Positions 55,044-63,193 of a stretch of 64,000 bases of DNA are shown here, piece by piece. A program made the translations under genes and the position numbers. This stretch comes from Microvirga subterranea. Its GTDB lineage: Bacteria > Pseudomonadota > Alphaproteobacteria > Rhizobiales > Beijerinckiaceae. Within the stretch, counting starts at the first letter, position 1. Every line of letters starts with the position of its first letter. Location of the stretch: positions 22,702 through 86,701 of the forward strand of contig NZ_QQBB01000013.1 of assembly GCF_003350535.1 (NCBI RefSeq), read 5' to 3'. Under the pieces are notes generated by a model. That model had not been told where the DNA came from. It did no database searches and saw only the letters and a list, made by a program, of their open reading frames with translations.

Positions 55044-55863
55044 GCAGCCTTCTGGCGTCGCCGGGCGCGGCGCTTTTGATGTCGTTGTCGAAATAGACGT
55101 ATGCGTCGCGCTGCTCCTGGCGCCAGCCGGCGACGCGCCGCGACCAATCCTGCAGGGTTTGCGTGCTGTAGCTTCCCGCATAGCGTCCGTTCGTGCCGTG
55201 GGCCCGGACATAGACGAAGTCGGCGGTCGTCACCCATGGAGCGGGGGCGTCGGCATGATCGGAGATGCAGAGCGCCGCGTTGTGGTCTCGCAGCAGGCCG
55301 AGGGCTGCCTCGTCGTACCAGCTCGGGTGGCGAAACTCGAAGGCATAGCGGTGCCCGGCCGGCACGAGGTCGAGGCACCGGGCCACCCGCTCCCGCGTCT
55401 CGGGATCGGCCCTGAACGTCGGAGGAAGCTGGAACAGCACCGGCCCGAACGCTTCCCCAAGCCCCGCCATCCGGCCGAACACGAGGGCGATGCTGTCCTC
55501 GACGTCCTTGAGGCGCTTCATGTGGGTGATGAAGCGGGAGACCTTCCAGGCGAAGACGAAGCCCTCCGGCGCGGCCTCCCGCCAGGCTCGGACTGCGTTC
55601 TCCGTCGGCAGGCGGTAGAACGAGTTGTTGATCTCGGCCGTGTCGAACTGCGTGACGTAATAGGCGAGAAAGTCCTTGATCCTGATGCTCGCCGGATAGA
55701 AGGGGCCGTGCCAGGATCTGTAGTGCCAGCCCGAGGTTCCAATCTGGATTTCCGGTGCTTTTGGGCGAATTTGCTGCCCGGACGCCCAGGAGCGGGTTGT
55801 CTCGGGGGATGCCAGGCATGCTATGGACGTTTCGTGATGGGTTTGCCCCTGGAACTTGGACAT
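55018..55863 (-). CDS. DUF72 protein
   Basis: 281 residues, TIM-barrel DUF72 family. [19 protein letters not shown] is the signature, followed by [48 protein letters not shown] and [18 protein letters not shown]. No confirmed reaction. ATG 55863 is the only canonical start between the domain and the upstream stop region, but it shares bases with the proA ATG (55862) on the other strand. A much longer frame upstream is antisense to proA and not real. Sits in the middle of the proline genes in opposite orientation. Confidence 0.85.
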
Positions 55864-57199
55864 GGATGACACTCGCGCCTTGAGCGGAACCTCGCTCACC
55901 GACAATCTCAACGCGGCACATGCGGCCCCGGTTGAGGGCCCGAGTGTCCCGGTCCTCATGGCCGACCTCGGGCGCCGCGCCCGCAAGGCGGCGCGCCGCG
56001 TGGCGCTTGCGAGCCCGGAAGAGAAGAATGCGGCCCTGAACGCCATGGCGGCCAGCATCCGGGCGCATGCGGGCACGATCCTGGCGGCCAATGCCGAGGA
56101 TCTCGCGGAGGCCAGGGCGAAGGGGCAGACGCCCGCCTTCATCGACCGCCTGACCCTCGATTCCGAGCGGCTGGAGGGCATCGCGGCCGCGGTGGAGAGC
56201 ATCGCCGGGCTGCCCGATCCGGTCGGCCGCGTGCTCGCGAGCTTCGAGCGGCCCAACGGCCTGCTGATCGAGCGGGTTGCGACCCCGCTCGGCGTGATCG
56301 GGGTCATCTTCGAGAGTCGCCCCAACGTCACGGCGGATGCGGGCGCGCTCTGCCTGAAGGCCGGCAACGCTGCCATCCTGCGCACGGGCTCCGAGAGCTT
56401 CCGCACCTCCCAGGCGATCGCCGACGCCATGGGCGAAGGGCTTCGCCAGGCCGGCCTGCCGGCCGATGCCGTCGCCCTCGTGCCGACCCGCGACCGCGCC
56501 GCCGTCGGGGCCATGCTGTCGGGCCTCGAGGGCAATCTCGACGTCATCGTCCCCCGCGGGGGCAAGAGCCTCGTGGCGCGGGTGCAGGAGGAGGCGAGGG
56601 TGCCCGTTTTCGCTCACCTGGAGGGCATCTGCCACGTCTTCGTCCACGAGAGGGCGGATCTCGACATGGCCAGGCGCATCGTCCTCAACGCCAAGATGCG
56701 CCGCACCGGAATCTGCGGCTCGGCCGAGACGCTGCTCGTCGACCGCGCCTGCGCCGCCACCCACCTGAAGCCGCTCGTTTCGATGCTGCTCGACGCCGGC
56801 TGCGCCGTGCGGGGCGACGAGGCCGTTCAGGCCGTCGATCCCCGCGTCACGCCGGCCACCGAGGAGGACTGGCGGACGGAATATCTCGACGCGATCATCT
56901 CGGCTCGGGTCGTCGACGGGCTGGAGGAAGCGGTCGCCCATATCGAGGCTTTCGGCTCCCATCATACCGACTCCATCGTGACGGACGACGCCGCTGCGGC
57001 GGAGCGGTTCATGGCCGAGGTCGATTCGGCCGTCGTGCTGCACAATGCCTCGACCCAATTCGCGGATGGCGGGGAGTTCGGCTTCGGGGCCGAGATCGGC
57101 ATCGCCACCGGGCGGATGCATGCGCGCGGTCCTGTCGGCGTCGAGCAACTGACCTCGTTCAAGTATCGCGTGCGCGGTTCGGGCCAGACGCGTCCGTGA
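55862..57199 (+). CDS. proA: gamma-glutamyl phosphate reductase
   Basis: 445 residues. Aldehyde-dehydrogenase-like fold with [20 protein letters not shown], the catalytic Cys in [15 protein letters not shown] and [20 protein letters not shown] near the C-terminus. It reduces the ProB product to glutamate semialdehyde. The first ~20 residues are an extension. The start shares CATG with the divergent DUF72 start, so its promoter must lie within the DUF72 coding region or transcription must come from proB. The stop overlaps nadD. Confidence 0.96.
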   Translation: MDDTRALSGTSLTDNLNAAHAAPVEGPSVPVLMADLGRRARKAARRVALASPEEKNAALNAMAASIRAHAGTILAANAEDLAEARAKGQTPAFIDRLTLDSERLEGIAAAVESIAGLPDPVGRVLASFERPNGLLIERVATPLGVIGVIFESRPNVTADAGALCLKAGNAAILRTGSESFRTSQAIADAMGEGLRQAGLPADAVALVPTRDRAAVGAMLSGLEGNLDVIVPRGGKSLVARVQEEARVPVFAHLEGICHVFVHERADLDMARRIVLNAKMRRTGICGSAETLLVDRACAATHLKPLVSMLLDAGCAVRGDEAVQAVDPRVTPATEEDWRTEYLDAIISARVVDGLEEAVAHIEAFGSHHTDSIVTDDAAAAERFMAEVDSAVVLHNASTQFADGGEFGFGAEIGIATGRMHARGPVGVEQLTSFKYRVRGSGQTRP

Positions 57200-57852
57200 A
57201 GCCTGCGCCGTCCCGCTTCCGCCTGGGGGCCTCGGGCCTCGCCCGTCTGCCGCGGATCGCACCGGGCATGCGGATCGGGCTCTATGGGGGCTCCTTCAAT
57301 CCGGCCCATGCGGGGCACCGGCACGTGAGCCTCATGGCGCTCAGGCGTCTGGGCCTGGACCGCATCTGGTGGATCGTCACGCCTGGCAACCCCCTGAAGG
57401 ATGTCGGCGAACTGGCGCCGATGCCGCTGCGGGTCGCGGAAGCCCGGCAGGTCGCCCGCCATCCCCGGATCGATGTCACCACCTTCGAGGAGGACATCCG
57501 GGCCCGGTACTCGGTCGATACCCTGGCCTATCTCATGCGACGGTACCCGGGTGTCCGGTTCGTCTGGATCATGGGGGCGGACAGCCTCGCGGGCTTCCAC
57601 CGCTGGCGCGGGTGGCGCCGGATCGCCCGGATGATGCCCTTCGCGGTCGTCGATCGCCCCGGCTGGGGGCTCAAGGCGCTGAATTCCCGCGCCGCCCGGG
57701 ACCTGTCGGCGTGGCGAATCAGCGAGGCGGCGGCTCCGGCCCTGGCCGGAATGGAGCCGCCGGCCTGGGTGTTCCTGCACGGACCCTTGTCCTCCTTATC
57801 ATCCACGGCGATTCGGAGGATGCGACGAACTTCTCCCTCGGGGGGACGTTGA
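57196..57852 (+). CDS. nadD: nicotinate-nucleotide adenylyltransferase
   Basis: 218 residues from GTG 57196, whose last bases form the proA stop. [20 protein letters not shown] is the nucleotidylyltransferase motif with the HxGH-type site, [17 protein letters not shown] follows, and the C-terminus has SSTAIR. It makes deamido-NAD. An internal ATG just before RIGLYGG is possible; about 24 residues precede it. Order proA-nadD-rsfS-rlmH is conserved in Rhizobiales. Confidence 0.95.
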   Translation: MKPAPSRFRLGASGLARLPRIAPGMRIGLYGGSFNPAHAGHRHVSLMALRRLGLDRIWWIVTPGNPLKDVGELAPMPLRVAEARQVARHPRIDVTTFEEDIRARYSVDTLAYLMRRYPGVRFVWIMGADSLAGFHRWRGWRRIARMMPFAVVDRPGWGLKALNSRAARDLSAWRISEAAAPALAGMEPPAWVFLHGPLSSLSSTAIRRMRRTSPSGGR

Positions 57853-57922
57853 AATAACGTGCCGTCCGACCTTATCTTAGGGTTGCGGCGCAACAAGTCG
57901 CGCTGAGTGAAAGGGTCTGAAC

Positions 57923-58333
57923 CTGAATCGACTGAATTCGCTTGAGGCGGAACATCATCCGCTTCCCCCTCTCTCCGGAGCGGATGCTCCGCACGATGAG
58001 GATATCCGGGCCGTCGCCCTGGCCTCCCTCGAGGACATGAAGGCCGAAAACACGGTCGAGATCGACCTGGCCGGCAAGACCTCGCTTGCAGACACCATGA
58101 TCGTAACGTCGGGCCGCTCCCACCGCCATGTGGGCGCCATCGCCGACCGCGTTGTCAAGGACCTCAAGGATAAGGGGTTCGGGAATGCGCGCGTCGAGGG
58201 CCTGCCGGCCTGCGATTGGGTGCTGATCGACGCCGGTGACGTGCTCGTACACATTTTCCGTCCCGAGGTCCGTGGTTTCTATAACCTCGAGAAGATGTGG
58301 GGCGCCGACCGTCCGCAGGATCGTGCCAGCTAG
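57923..58333 (+). CDS. rsfS: ribosomal silencing factor RsfS
   Basis: 136 residues. The family core DIRAVALASLEDMKAENTVE, LAGKTSLADTMIVTSGRSHR and YNLEKMWG is complete only if translation starts well before the first ATG (58037), which lies inside the core. Upstream in frame there is no ATG, GTG or TTG before the stop at 57908. A CTG at 57923, with AAGGG at 57911-57915 (7 bp away), fits as a rare start; CTG 57917 is less well spaced. RsfS binds L14 and blocks subunit joining when nutrients are scarce. Confidence 0.8.
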   Translation: MNRLNSLEAEHHPLPPLSGADAPHDEDIRAVALASLEDMKAENTVEIDLAGKTSLADTMIVTSGRSHRHVGAIADRVVKDLKDKGFGNARVEGLPACDWVLIDAGDVLVHIFRPEVRGFYNLEKMWGADRPQDRAS

Positions 58334-58334
58334 A

Positions 58335-58380
58335 GCATGATCCGGGCAAGTGGTATCCGGTTGCCCGACCAAGATCATGC
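58335..58380. repeat. Rhizobiales-type palindromic element
   Basis: Outer arms GCATGATC (58335-58342) and GATCATGC (58373-58380), inner arms CGGGCAA (58343-58349) and TTGCCCG (58361-58367). The pattern matches the dispersed GCATGATCCGG...GATCATGC repeats common between genes in Rhizobiales. It lies between rsfS and rlmH and may affect mRNA stability. Confidence 0.8.
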
Positions 58381-58407
58381 GACCTAGAAGATCGAAGGCT
58401 GACTGAA

Positions 58408-58902
58408 TTGCGACTGAGCTTGCTGGCCGTGGGCCGTCTCAAGAGCGGCCCCGAGCGGGAGCTGGTCGAACGATACAGGCAGCGGATCGAAGGCATGGGT
58501 CGTGCCCTCGGCATGGCCGGGCTCGACATCGTGGAATTGCCCGAGAGCCGGGCTCGCCGCGAGGACGACCGGCGGGCGGAAGAAGCTGCGGCCCTTCTGG
58601 ACAAGGCGGGCTCGTCCGTGCTCGTGATCTTCGACGAGCGCGGCAAGAGTCCTGCTAGCGAGGCCTTCGCGGACCGGATCCGCCAGTGGCGCGACGAAGG
58701 CCGCGCAGGATTGGCCTGCGTGATCGGTGGGCCGGACGGGCTCGATCCCAAGATCCGCCAAAGGGCCGACCTCGTCGTTTCCTTCGGGGCGTTGACGATG
58801 CCGCACCAGATTGTGCGGGCGCTCGTGGCCGAACAGCTCTACAGGGCCCTGACAATCATCTCCGGTCACCCTTATCATCGCGCCGGACACGATGATTCCT
58901 GA
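58408..58902 (+). CDS. rlmH: 23S rRNA pseudouridine-1915 N3-methyltransferase RlmH
   Basis: 164 residues from TTG 58408, GAAGG 9 bp upstream. RLSLLAVGRLKSGPERELVE is the typical start; SPUT-fold motifs VIFDERGKSPASEAFAD, CVIGGPDGLDP and SFGALTMPHQIVRALVAEQL follow, with the conserved YHR near the end. It methylates pseudouridine in helix 69 of 23S rRNA. It is the second successive gene here with a non-ATG start. Confidence 0.94.
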   Translation: MRLSLLAVGRLKSGPERELVERYRQRIEGMGRALGMAGLDIVELPESRARREDDRRAEEAAALLDKAGSSVLVIFDERGKSPASEAFADRIRQWRDEGRAGLACVIGGPDGLDPKIRQRADLVVSFGALTMPHQIVRALVAEQLYRALTIISGHPYHRAGHDDS

Positions 58903-58905
58903 CGG

Positions 58906-60264
58906 ATGGCCTGCTTCAACCTCCCCCCGACCTGCAGGGCCCTCGGCCTTGCCGCATGGATGACCTCTCTCGCTCTGGGCTTCGCGCAGGCCCAGCAGCC
59001 CGCGCCTGCCGCCGGACAGCCTGCCTCTCAGCCGGGGGGCGAGACCGCCGAGCAGAAGGCGCAGCGGGAGCGGGACCTCAAGGTCCTCGAGGAGGCCATG
59101 GCGGCCAGTGCGGAAGCCAAGAAGCGCCTGGAAGCCGAGATCGGCGAAATCAAGACGGACCGGGCCAAGCTCAATACGGCTCTGATCGAGACCGCGGAAA
59201 GGGTCCGCGGGACGGAGGATCGCATCCGCGGCCTGGAGCAGCGGCTCCAGACCCTGACCTCCAGCGAATCCGCCATTCGCCGCTCGCTCGAGAGCCGGCG
59301 CGGGGTCATCGTCGAGGTTTTCGCCGCGCTCCAGCGGATGGGGCGTCGTCCGCCGCCCGCCGTCCTGGTGCGCCCGGAGGACATGCTCGAGGCCGTCCGG
59401 GCCTCCATCATGCTGGGAGCCGTCCTGCCCGAGCTCCGGGCCGAGGCCGAGACCCTTGCGACGGATCTGGCGGAACTGGTCCGCCTCAAGAACGCGATCA
59501 CGGCCGATCGAACGACCTTGGGCAAGGAGCTTGCCGCCCTGACGGGCGAGCAGGACCGCCTCTCCGCCCTCATGAGCGCCCGCCAGGGACGCATGGCGGA
59601 GGTCGAGCGGACTATCGGCTCCGAGAGCCAGAAGGCGGCGGAGCTCGCCCGGCAGGCAGGGACTCTCAAAGAGTTGATCGACCGGATGGAAAAGGAGATC
59701 GCGGGAGCCCAGAAGGCCGCCGAGGAGGCCAGGAAGGCCGCGGAGGCCCAGGAGCGTGAGGCCAAGGAGCGCTTTGCCCAGGCCGCCTTCCGCGACCCGG
59801 CCCGCCTGGCGCCGAAGATCCCGTTCTCGGAGGCCAAGGGCCTCCTGCCCCAGCCCGTCAGCGGCGAAACGGTCCTGGGTTTCGGAGCTTCGGACAGCTA
59901 TGGCGGAACGACGCGCGGCATTTCGATCAGGACCCGCCAGAAGGCAACCGTCGTATCACCGGCCGACGGATGGGTCGCCTTCGCCGGGCCCTTCCGGTCC
60001 TATGGCCGACTCTTGATCATCAATGCGGGCGGAGGCTATTATGTTCTTCTGGCCGGTATGGACCAAATCAGCGTCGATGTCGGGCAATTTGTTCTCGCTG
60101 GAGAACCCGTCGCATCCATGGGAGAGACATCTCCCGTATCTTTGATGGGCGGTGCCATAGAAAAGAACAATCCCGTCCTCTATGTTGAGTTCAGGAAAGA
60201 CGGCGGTTCGATCGATCCAGGTCCATGGTGGGCGAAATCGCAAAGCGAAAAGGTTCGCGGATAA
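58906..60264 (+). CDS. envC: EnvC-like murein hydrolase activator
   Basis: 452 residues. Signal peptide to about AQA (residues 1-29), a long coiled coil (about 45-290) with few breaks, then a LytM/M23 domain (about 325-445). The catalytic site is degenerate: the usual YAHL at the second zinc His is VLLAGM and the first His site reads NAGGGYY, so it should not cut murein itself. EnvC proteins activate amidases at the septum. It starts 3 bp after rlmH; its stop overlaps the ctpA ATG (TAATG). Confidence 0.88.
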   Translation: MACFNLPPTCRALGLAAWMTSLALGFAQAQQPAPAAGQPASQPGGETAEQKAQRERDLKVLEEAMAASAEAKKRLEAEIGEIKTDRAKLNTALIETAERVRGTEDRIRGLEQRLQTLTSSESAIRRSLESRRGVIVEVFAALQRMGRRPPPAVLVRPEDMLEAVRASIMLGAVLPELRAEAETLATDLAELVRLKNAITADRTTLGKELAALTGEQDRLSALMSARQGRMAEVERTIGSESQKAAELARQAGTLKELIDRMEKEIAGAQKAAEEARKAAEAQEREAKERFAQAAFRDPARLAPKIPFSEAKGLLPQPVSGETVLGFGASDSYGGTTRGISIRTRQKATVVSPADGWVAFAGPFRSYGRLLIINAGGGYYVLLAGMDQISVDVGQFVLAGEPVASMGETSPVSLMGGAIEKNNPVLYVEFRKDGGSIDPGPWWAKSQSEKVRG

Positions 60265-61580
60265 TGCGCAAACTGTCCCTTTTAATTCTTGGTGCGGCCA
60301 TCGGAGCAGGCAGCGCGACGGTCATGTCGCAGACGAACCTGCTGTCCAGCACGAGCGCGATTGCCGCGTCGGCCGATACCTATCGGCAACTCAGCCTTTT
60401 CGGCGACGTCTTTGAGAAAATCCGGACGGATTACGTCGAGAAGCCCGAGGAATCCAAGCTCGTCGAGGCCGCCATCAACGGCATGCTGACCTCTCTCGAC
60501 CCGCACTCGAGCTACATGGACGCCAAGAGCTTCCGCGACATGCAGGTGCAGACCCGCGGCGAGTTCGGCGGCCTCGGCATCGAGGTCACCATGGAGGATG
60601 GTCTCGTCAAGGTGGTGGCTCCCATCGACGACACCCCGGCCTCCCGCGCCGGCGTCCTGGCCAACGACGTCATCACCCAGATCGACGGCGAATCCGTCCA
60701 GGGCCTCAACCTGAACCAGGCCGTCGACAAGATGCGCGGTCCGGTCAACTCGTCCGTCACCCTGAAGATCCAGCGCAAGGAAGCAAAGGATCCGATCGAG
60801 GTGAAGCTGACCCGCGAGACCATCAAGGTCCGTCCGGTTCGGGCCCGCGTGGAGGGCGACATCGGCGTCCTTCGCGTCACCCAGTTCAACGAGCAGACCT
60901 ATGACGGCCTGCGGAGCGGCATCGAGAAGCTCACCAGCGACATCGGCGCCGACAAGCTTGCCGGCTTCGTGATCGACCTGCGCAACAATCCGGGCGGCCT
61001 GCTCGATCAGGCGATCATGGTGTCCGATGCCTTCCTGGACCGCGGCGAGATCGTCTCGACCCGCAGCCGCAATGCCGAGGATACGCAGCGCTTCAACGCC
61101 AAGGCGGGCGACCTGACCAAGGGCAAGCCGCTCGTGGTTCTCGTCAACGGCGGCTCGGCCTCCGCATCCGAGATCGTGGCCGGCGCTCTGCAGGACCACA
61201 AGCGGGCGACGGTTCTTGGAACCCGCTCGTTCGGCAAGGGCTCCGTGCAGACGATCATTCCGCTCGGCGGCAACGGCGCCGTGCGCCTGACCACGGCGCG
61301 CTACTACACGCCGTCCGGCCGTTCGATCCAGGCCAAGGGCATCGATCCGGACGTCGAGGTCATGCAGGACATTCCGGACGAGCTGAAGGGCAAGGACGAG
61401 ACCAAGGGCGAAGCCGGTCTGCGCGGCCACCTTCAGAACGGTGGCGACAAGGAAGAGCGTGGCGGCTCCTCGGCCTACGTGCCGCCGGATCCGACCAAGG
61501 ACAAGCAGCTCATCGCCGCCTATGACCTGCTCCATGGCGTGCGCAAGGGCGCCAGCAACAATACGGGCGTGCCGAACTGA
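60264..61580 (+). CDS. ctpA: S41 carboxy-terminal processing protease
   Basis: 438 residues. Signal anchor MRKLSLLILGAAIGAGSATV, a PDZ domain (about 95-175) with FGGLGIEVTMEDGLVKVVAP, and the S41 catalytic region with NGGSASASEIVAGALQDHKR (Ser) and TRSFGKGSVQTIIPL (Lys). It trims envelope proteins. The C-terminal tail from about 385 is hydrophilic. It is translationally coupled to envC, consistent with joint control of cell-wall enzymes. A strong terminator follows. Confidence 0.95.
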   Translation: MRKLSLLILGAAIGAGSATVMSQTNLLSSTSAIAASADTYRQLSLFGDVFEKIRTDYVEKPEESKLVEAAINGMLTSLDPHSSYMDAKSFRDMQVQTRGEFGGLGIEVTMEDGLVKVVAPIDDTPASRAGVLANDVITQIDGESVQGLNLNQAVDKMRGPVNSSVTLKIQRKEAKDPIEVKLTRETIKVRPVRARVEGDIGVLRVTQFNEQTYDGLRSGIEKLTSDIGADKLAGFVIDLRNNPGGLLDQAIMVSDAFLDRGEIVSTRSRNAEDTQRFNAKAGDLTKGKPLVVLVNGGSASASEIVAGALQDHKRATVLGTRSFGKGSVQTIIPLGGNGAVRLTTARYYTPSGRSIQAKGIDPDVEVMQDIPDELKGKDETKGEAGLRGHLQNGGDKEERGGSSAYVPPDPTKDKQLIAAYDLLHGVRKGASNNTGVPN

Positions 61581-61612
61581 TCTAGTTCAGCCACGGCTCG
61601 CGGACGCAACCG

Positions 61613-61650
61613 AAGGCCTGACGGCGGATGCCGTCGGGCCTTCTTTCGTT
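61613..61650 (+). terminator. Rho-independent terminator after ctpA
   Basis: Stem AAGGCCTGACGGC (61613-61625) and GCCGTCGGGCCTT (61630-61642), 13 bp with one mismatch, loop GGAT, followed by TTCTTTCGTT. It ends the obgE-to-ctpA gene run. Confidence 0.85.
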
Positions 61651-61798
61651 CTGGTTCGATAAAACGTACGGAAGAGCTTGTCTGAGACTCGCGGAGACGG
61701 CACTCTCGCGGATGCTTCGGAACCATCGGTGCGCTGTCGGCGATGACACTCGGAGATCGGCATCACATGGTTTCAACGCTTGAAGGAGGTCGTTGTCG

Positions 61799-62341
61799 AT
61801 GAGAGGCGGGAAAGCATCACCGAACAGAAAAGACCTGCCTTACCGCTCCTGCGTCGGGGTGATGCTTCTCAATCGCGATGGCCTCGTGTTCGTCGGGCGC
61901 CGCCGTTCCGAGTCCGGCAGCGAGCATGTGGCGGACGGCTATGCCTGGCAGATGCCGCAGGGCGGGATCGATCCCGGGGAGGATCCGTATCAGGCCGCTC
62001 TGCGCGAGCTTTATGAGGAGACCAGCGTGCGCTCCGTCAGCCTGCTGGCGGAGGCTCCCGACTGGTATACCTATGACCTTCCGGCCATGGTGGCCGGCCG
62101 TGCCTGGCGCGGGCGCTACCGTGGCCAGATCCAGAAATGGTTCGCCTTCCGCTTCGAGGGCAATGACAGCGAGATCGACATCATCCATCCCGGCGGCGGG
62201 CACCACAGGCCGGAATTCGACGAGTGGCGCTGGGAGGAGATGCGTCGCCTGCCGGAGCTGATCATCCCCTTCAAGCGCCCGGTCTACGAGAACGTGGTTT
62301 CAGCCTTCTCCCACCTTGCCGGTGCTGCCGCGCAGAGCTGA
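61799..62341 (+). CDS. rppH: RNA pyrophosphohydrolase (Nudix)
   Basis: 180 residues. The Nudix box is [20 protein letters not shown] (the G-x5-E-x7-REUxEExGU pattern), with the RppH family segment YAWQMPQGG before it and [15 protein letters not shown] after. It removes pyrophosphate from mRNA 5' ends and starts decay. ATG 61799 is 9 bp after GGAGG; a TTG 6 bp upstream is possible. Confidence 0.93.
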   Translation: MRGGKASPNRKDLPYRSCVGVMLLNRDGLVFVGRRRSESGSEHVADGYAWQMPQGGIDPGEDPYQAALRELYEETSVRSVSLLAEAPDWYTYDLPAMVAGRAWRGRYRGQIQKWFAFRFEGNDSEIDIIHPGGGHHRPEFDEWRWEEMRRLPELIIPFKRPVYENVVSAFSHLAGAAAQS

Positions 62342-62402
62342 TCGAGGCTTTCAGGAACCCTCCCTCGCCGCGATCGGTTGGTCGCGCAGCAAGGAGGCGC
62401 CC

Positions 62403-62615
62403 ATGGCCCAGACTCTTCGGGACCTTCTCAAGCAGGTGGAGAACCTTCCACCCGATACCCGCGTCTGCGTCGCAGAAATCGATGAGGCCTTTGCGGCGAA
62501 TATTGTGCAGGTCGAGGTCGTCGAGGGCGCGCGTATCCAGAGCCGGGTGGCTGATGGCATAGAGGCGGTCGAGCTGGCCAACGGAAGCGAGCGGGTGGTG
62601 GTGATCCGCTGGTAA
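62403..62615 (+). CDS. small hypothetical protein
   Basis: 70 residues with a strong AAGGAGG before the ATG. Sequence MAQTLRDLLKQVENLPPDTR then VCVAEIDEAFAANIVQVEVV suggests a short helix followed by a small beta fold; it ends VVVIRW. No family recognised. It stands alone after rppH. Confidence 0.55.
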   Translation: MAQTLRDLLKQVENLPPDTRVCVAEIDEAFAANIVQVEVVEGARIQSRVADGIEAVELANGSERVVVIRW

Positions 62616-62751
62616 GTTTCAGGTGCTCCATCGATGCATTTGCAAGGCTGCGCTTGCAACGAAATCCAGCCTCCCAGATTGATCCAGCAATCGCCTCCCG
62701 CAATGCAGGCCATATGAGGCGGTGGCCGCTGGTTTCGGACAGGATCTCACG

Positions 62752-62898
62752 ATGACCCAGAACAATCCCGGGACGCGCCAAAACCCCGACGGGATTCCGC
62801 AGGAAGGACATGGCGGATCGAACAAGCGCGGCACCCAGCACAGCCAAGGCAAGGACGGCAATGGTGCTCAGAAGCGCGAGCAGGAGAAGAAGTCATGA
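62752..62898 (+). CDS. 48-residue hydrophilic protein
   Basis: Short open frame starting MTQNNPGTRQNPDGIPQEGH, composed almost wholly of Gly, Asn, Gln, Lys and Glu, ending KREQEKKS. No hydrophobic core, so probably disordered, similar in style to small Lys/Gly-rich stress proteins. Its stop overlaps the next ATG (ATGA), strong support that both are translated. Confidence 0.5.
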   Translation: MTQNNPGTRQNPDGIPQEGHGGSNKRGTQHSQGKDGNGAQKREQEKKS

Positions 62899-63092
62899 GC
62901 AGCAATGGCAACCGCTCTCAACCCAACCAGACCCGCGTCGCCGGGCACCAGCCGCAGGCAGCCGGACGCGACGGCGGTCGTATCGAGACTGGTGTCAGTC
63001 ATCAGGAAGACCGCGAACACAACAAGCACAATCATTCGGGCCAGAGTGGTCACAAGCCCCAGCACCATACTCCGGATCAGGAGAAGCGCTGA
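62895..63092 (+). CDS. 65-residue hydrophilic protein
   Basis: Starts MSSNGNRSQPNQTRVAGHQP and ends with a His-rich tail HNKHNHSGQSGHKPQHHTPD. Like the preceding frame it is Gly/Asn/Gln/His rich and lacks hydrophobic residues, so a disordered stress-type protein is likely; the His cluster could bind metals. It overlaps the previous gene by 4 bp and is followed by a strong hairpin. Confidence 0.5.
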   Translation: MSSNGNRSQPNQTRVAGHQPQAAGRDGGRIETGVSHQEDREHNKHNHSGQSGHKPQHHTPDQEKR

Positions 63093-63154
63093 CGACGTTG
63101 AAGGATGCCGGCCCGCTGTTTCCGGGCCGACATCATTGTTCGCCGATAACAAAG

Positions 63155-63182
63155 AAGGCGCCCTGAATAATCAGGGCGCCTT
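63155..63182. terminator. bidirectional hairpin terminator
   Basis: Perfect 12-bp stem AAGGCGCCCTGA (63155-63166) and TCAGGGCGCCTT (63171-63182) with loop ATAA, A-rich on the left side and T-rich on the right. It lies between two convergent genes and can serve both. Confidence 0.85.
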
Positions 63183-63193
63183 TGATCGCAGCG

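Noticed and set aside
60282..61535. 417-codon minus-strand frame
   Set aside because: Antisense to ctpA with no motif of its own.
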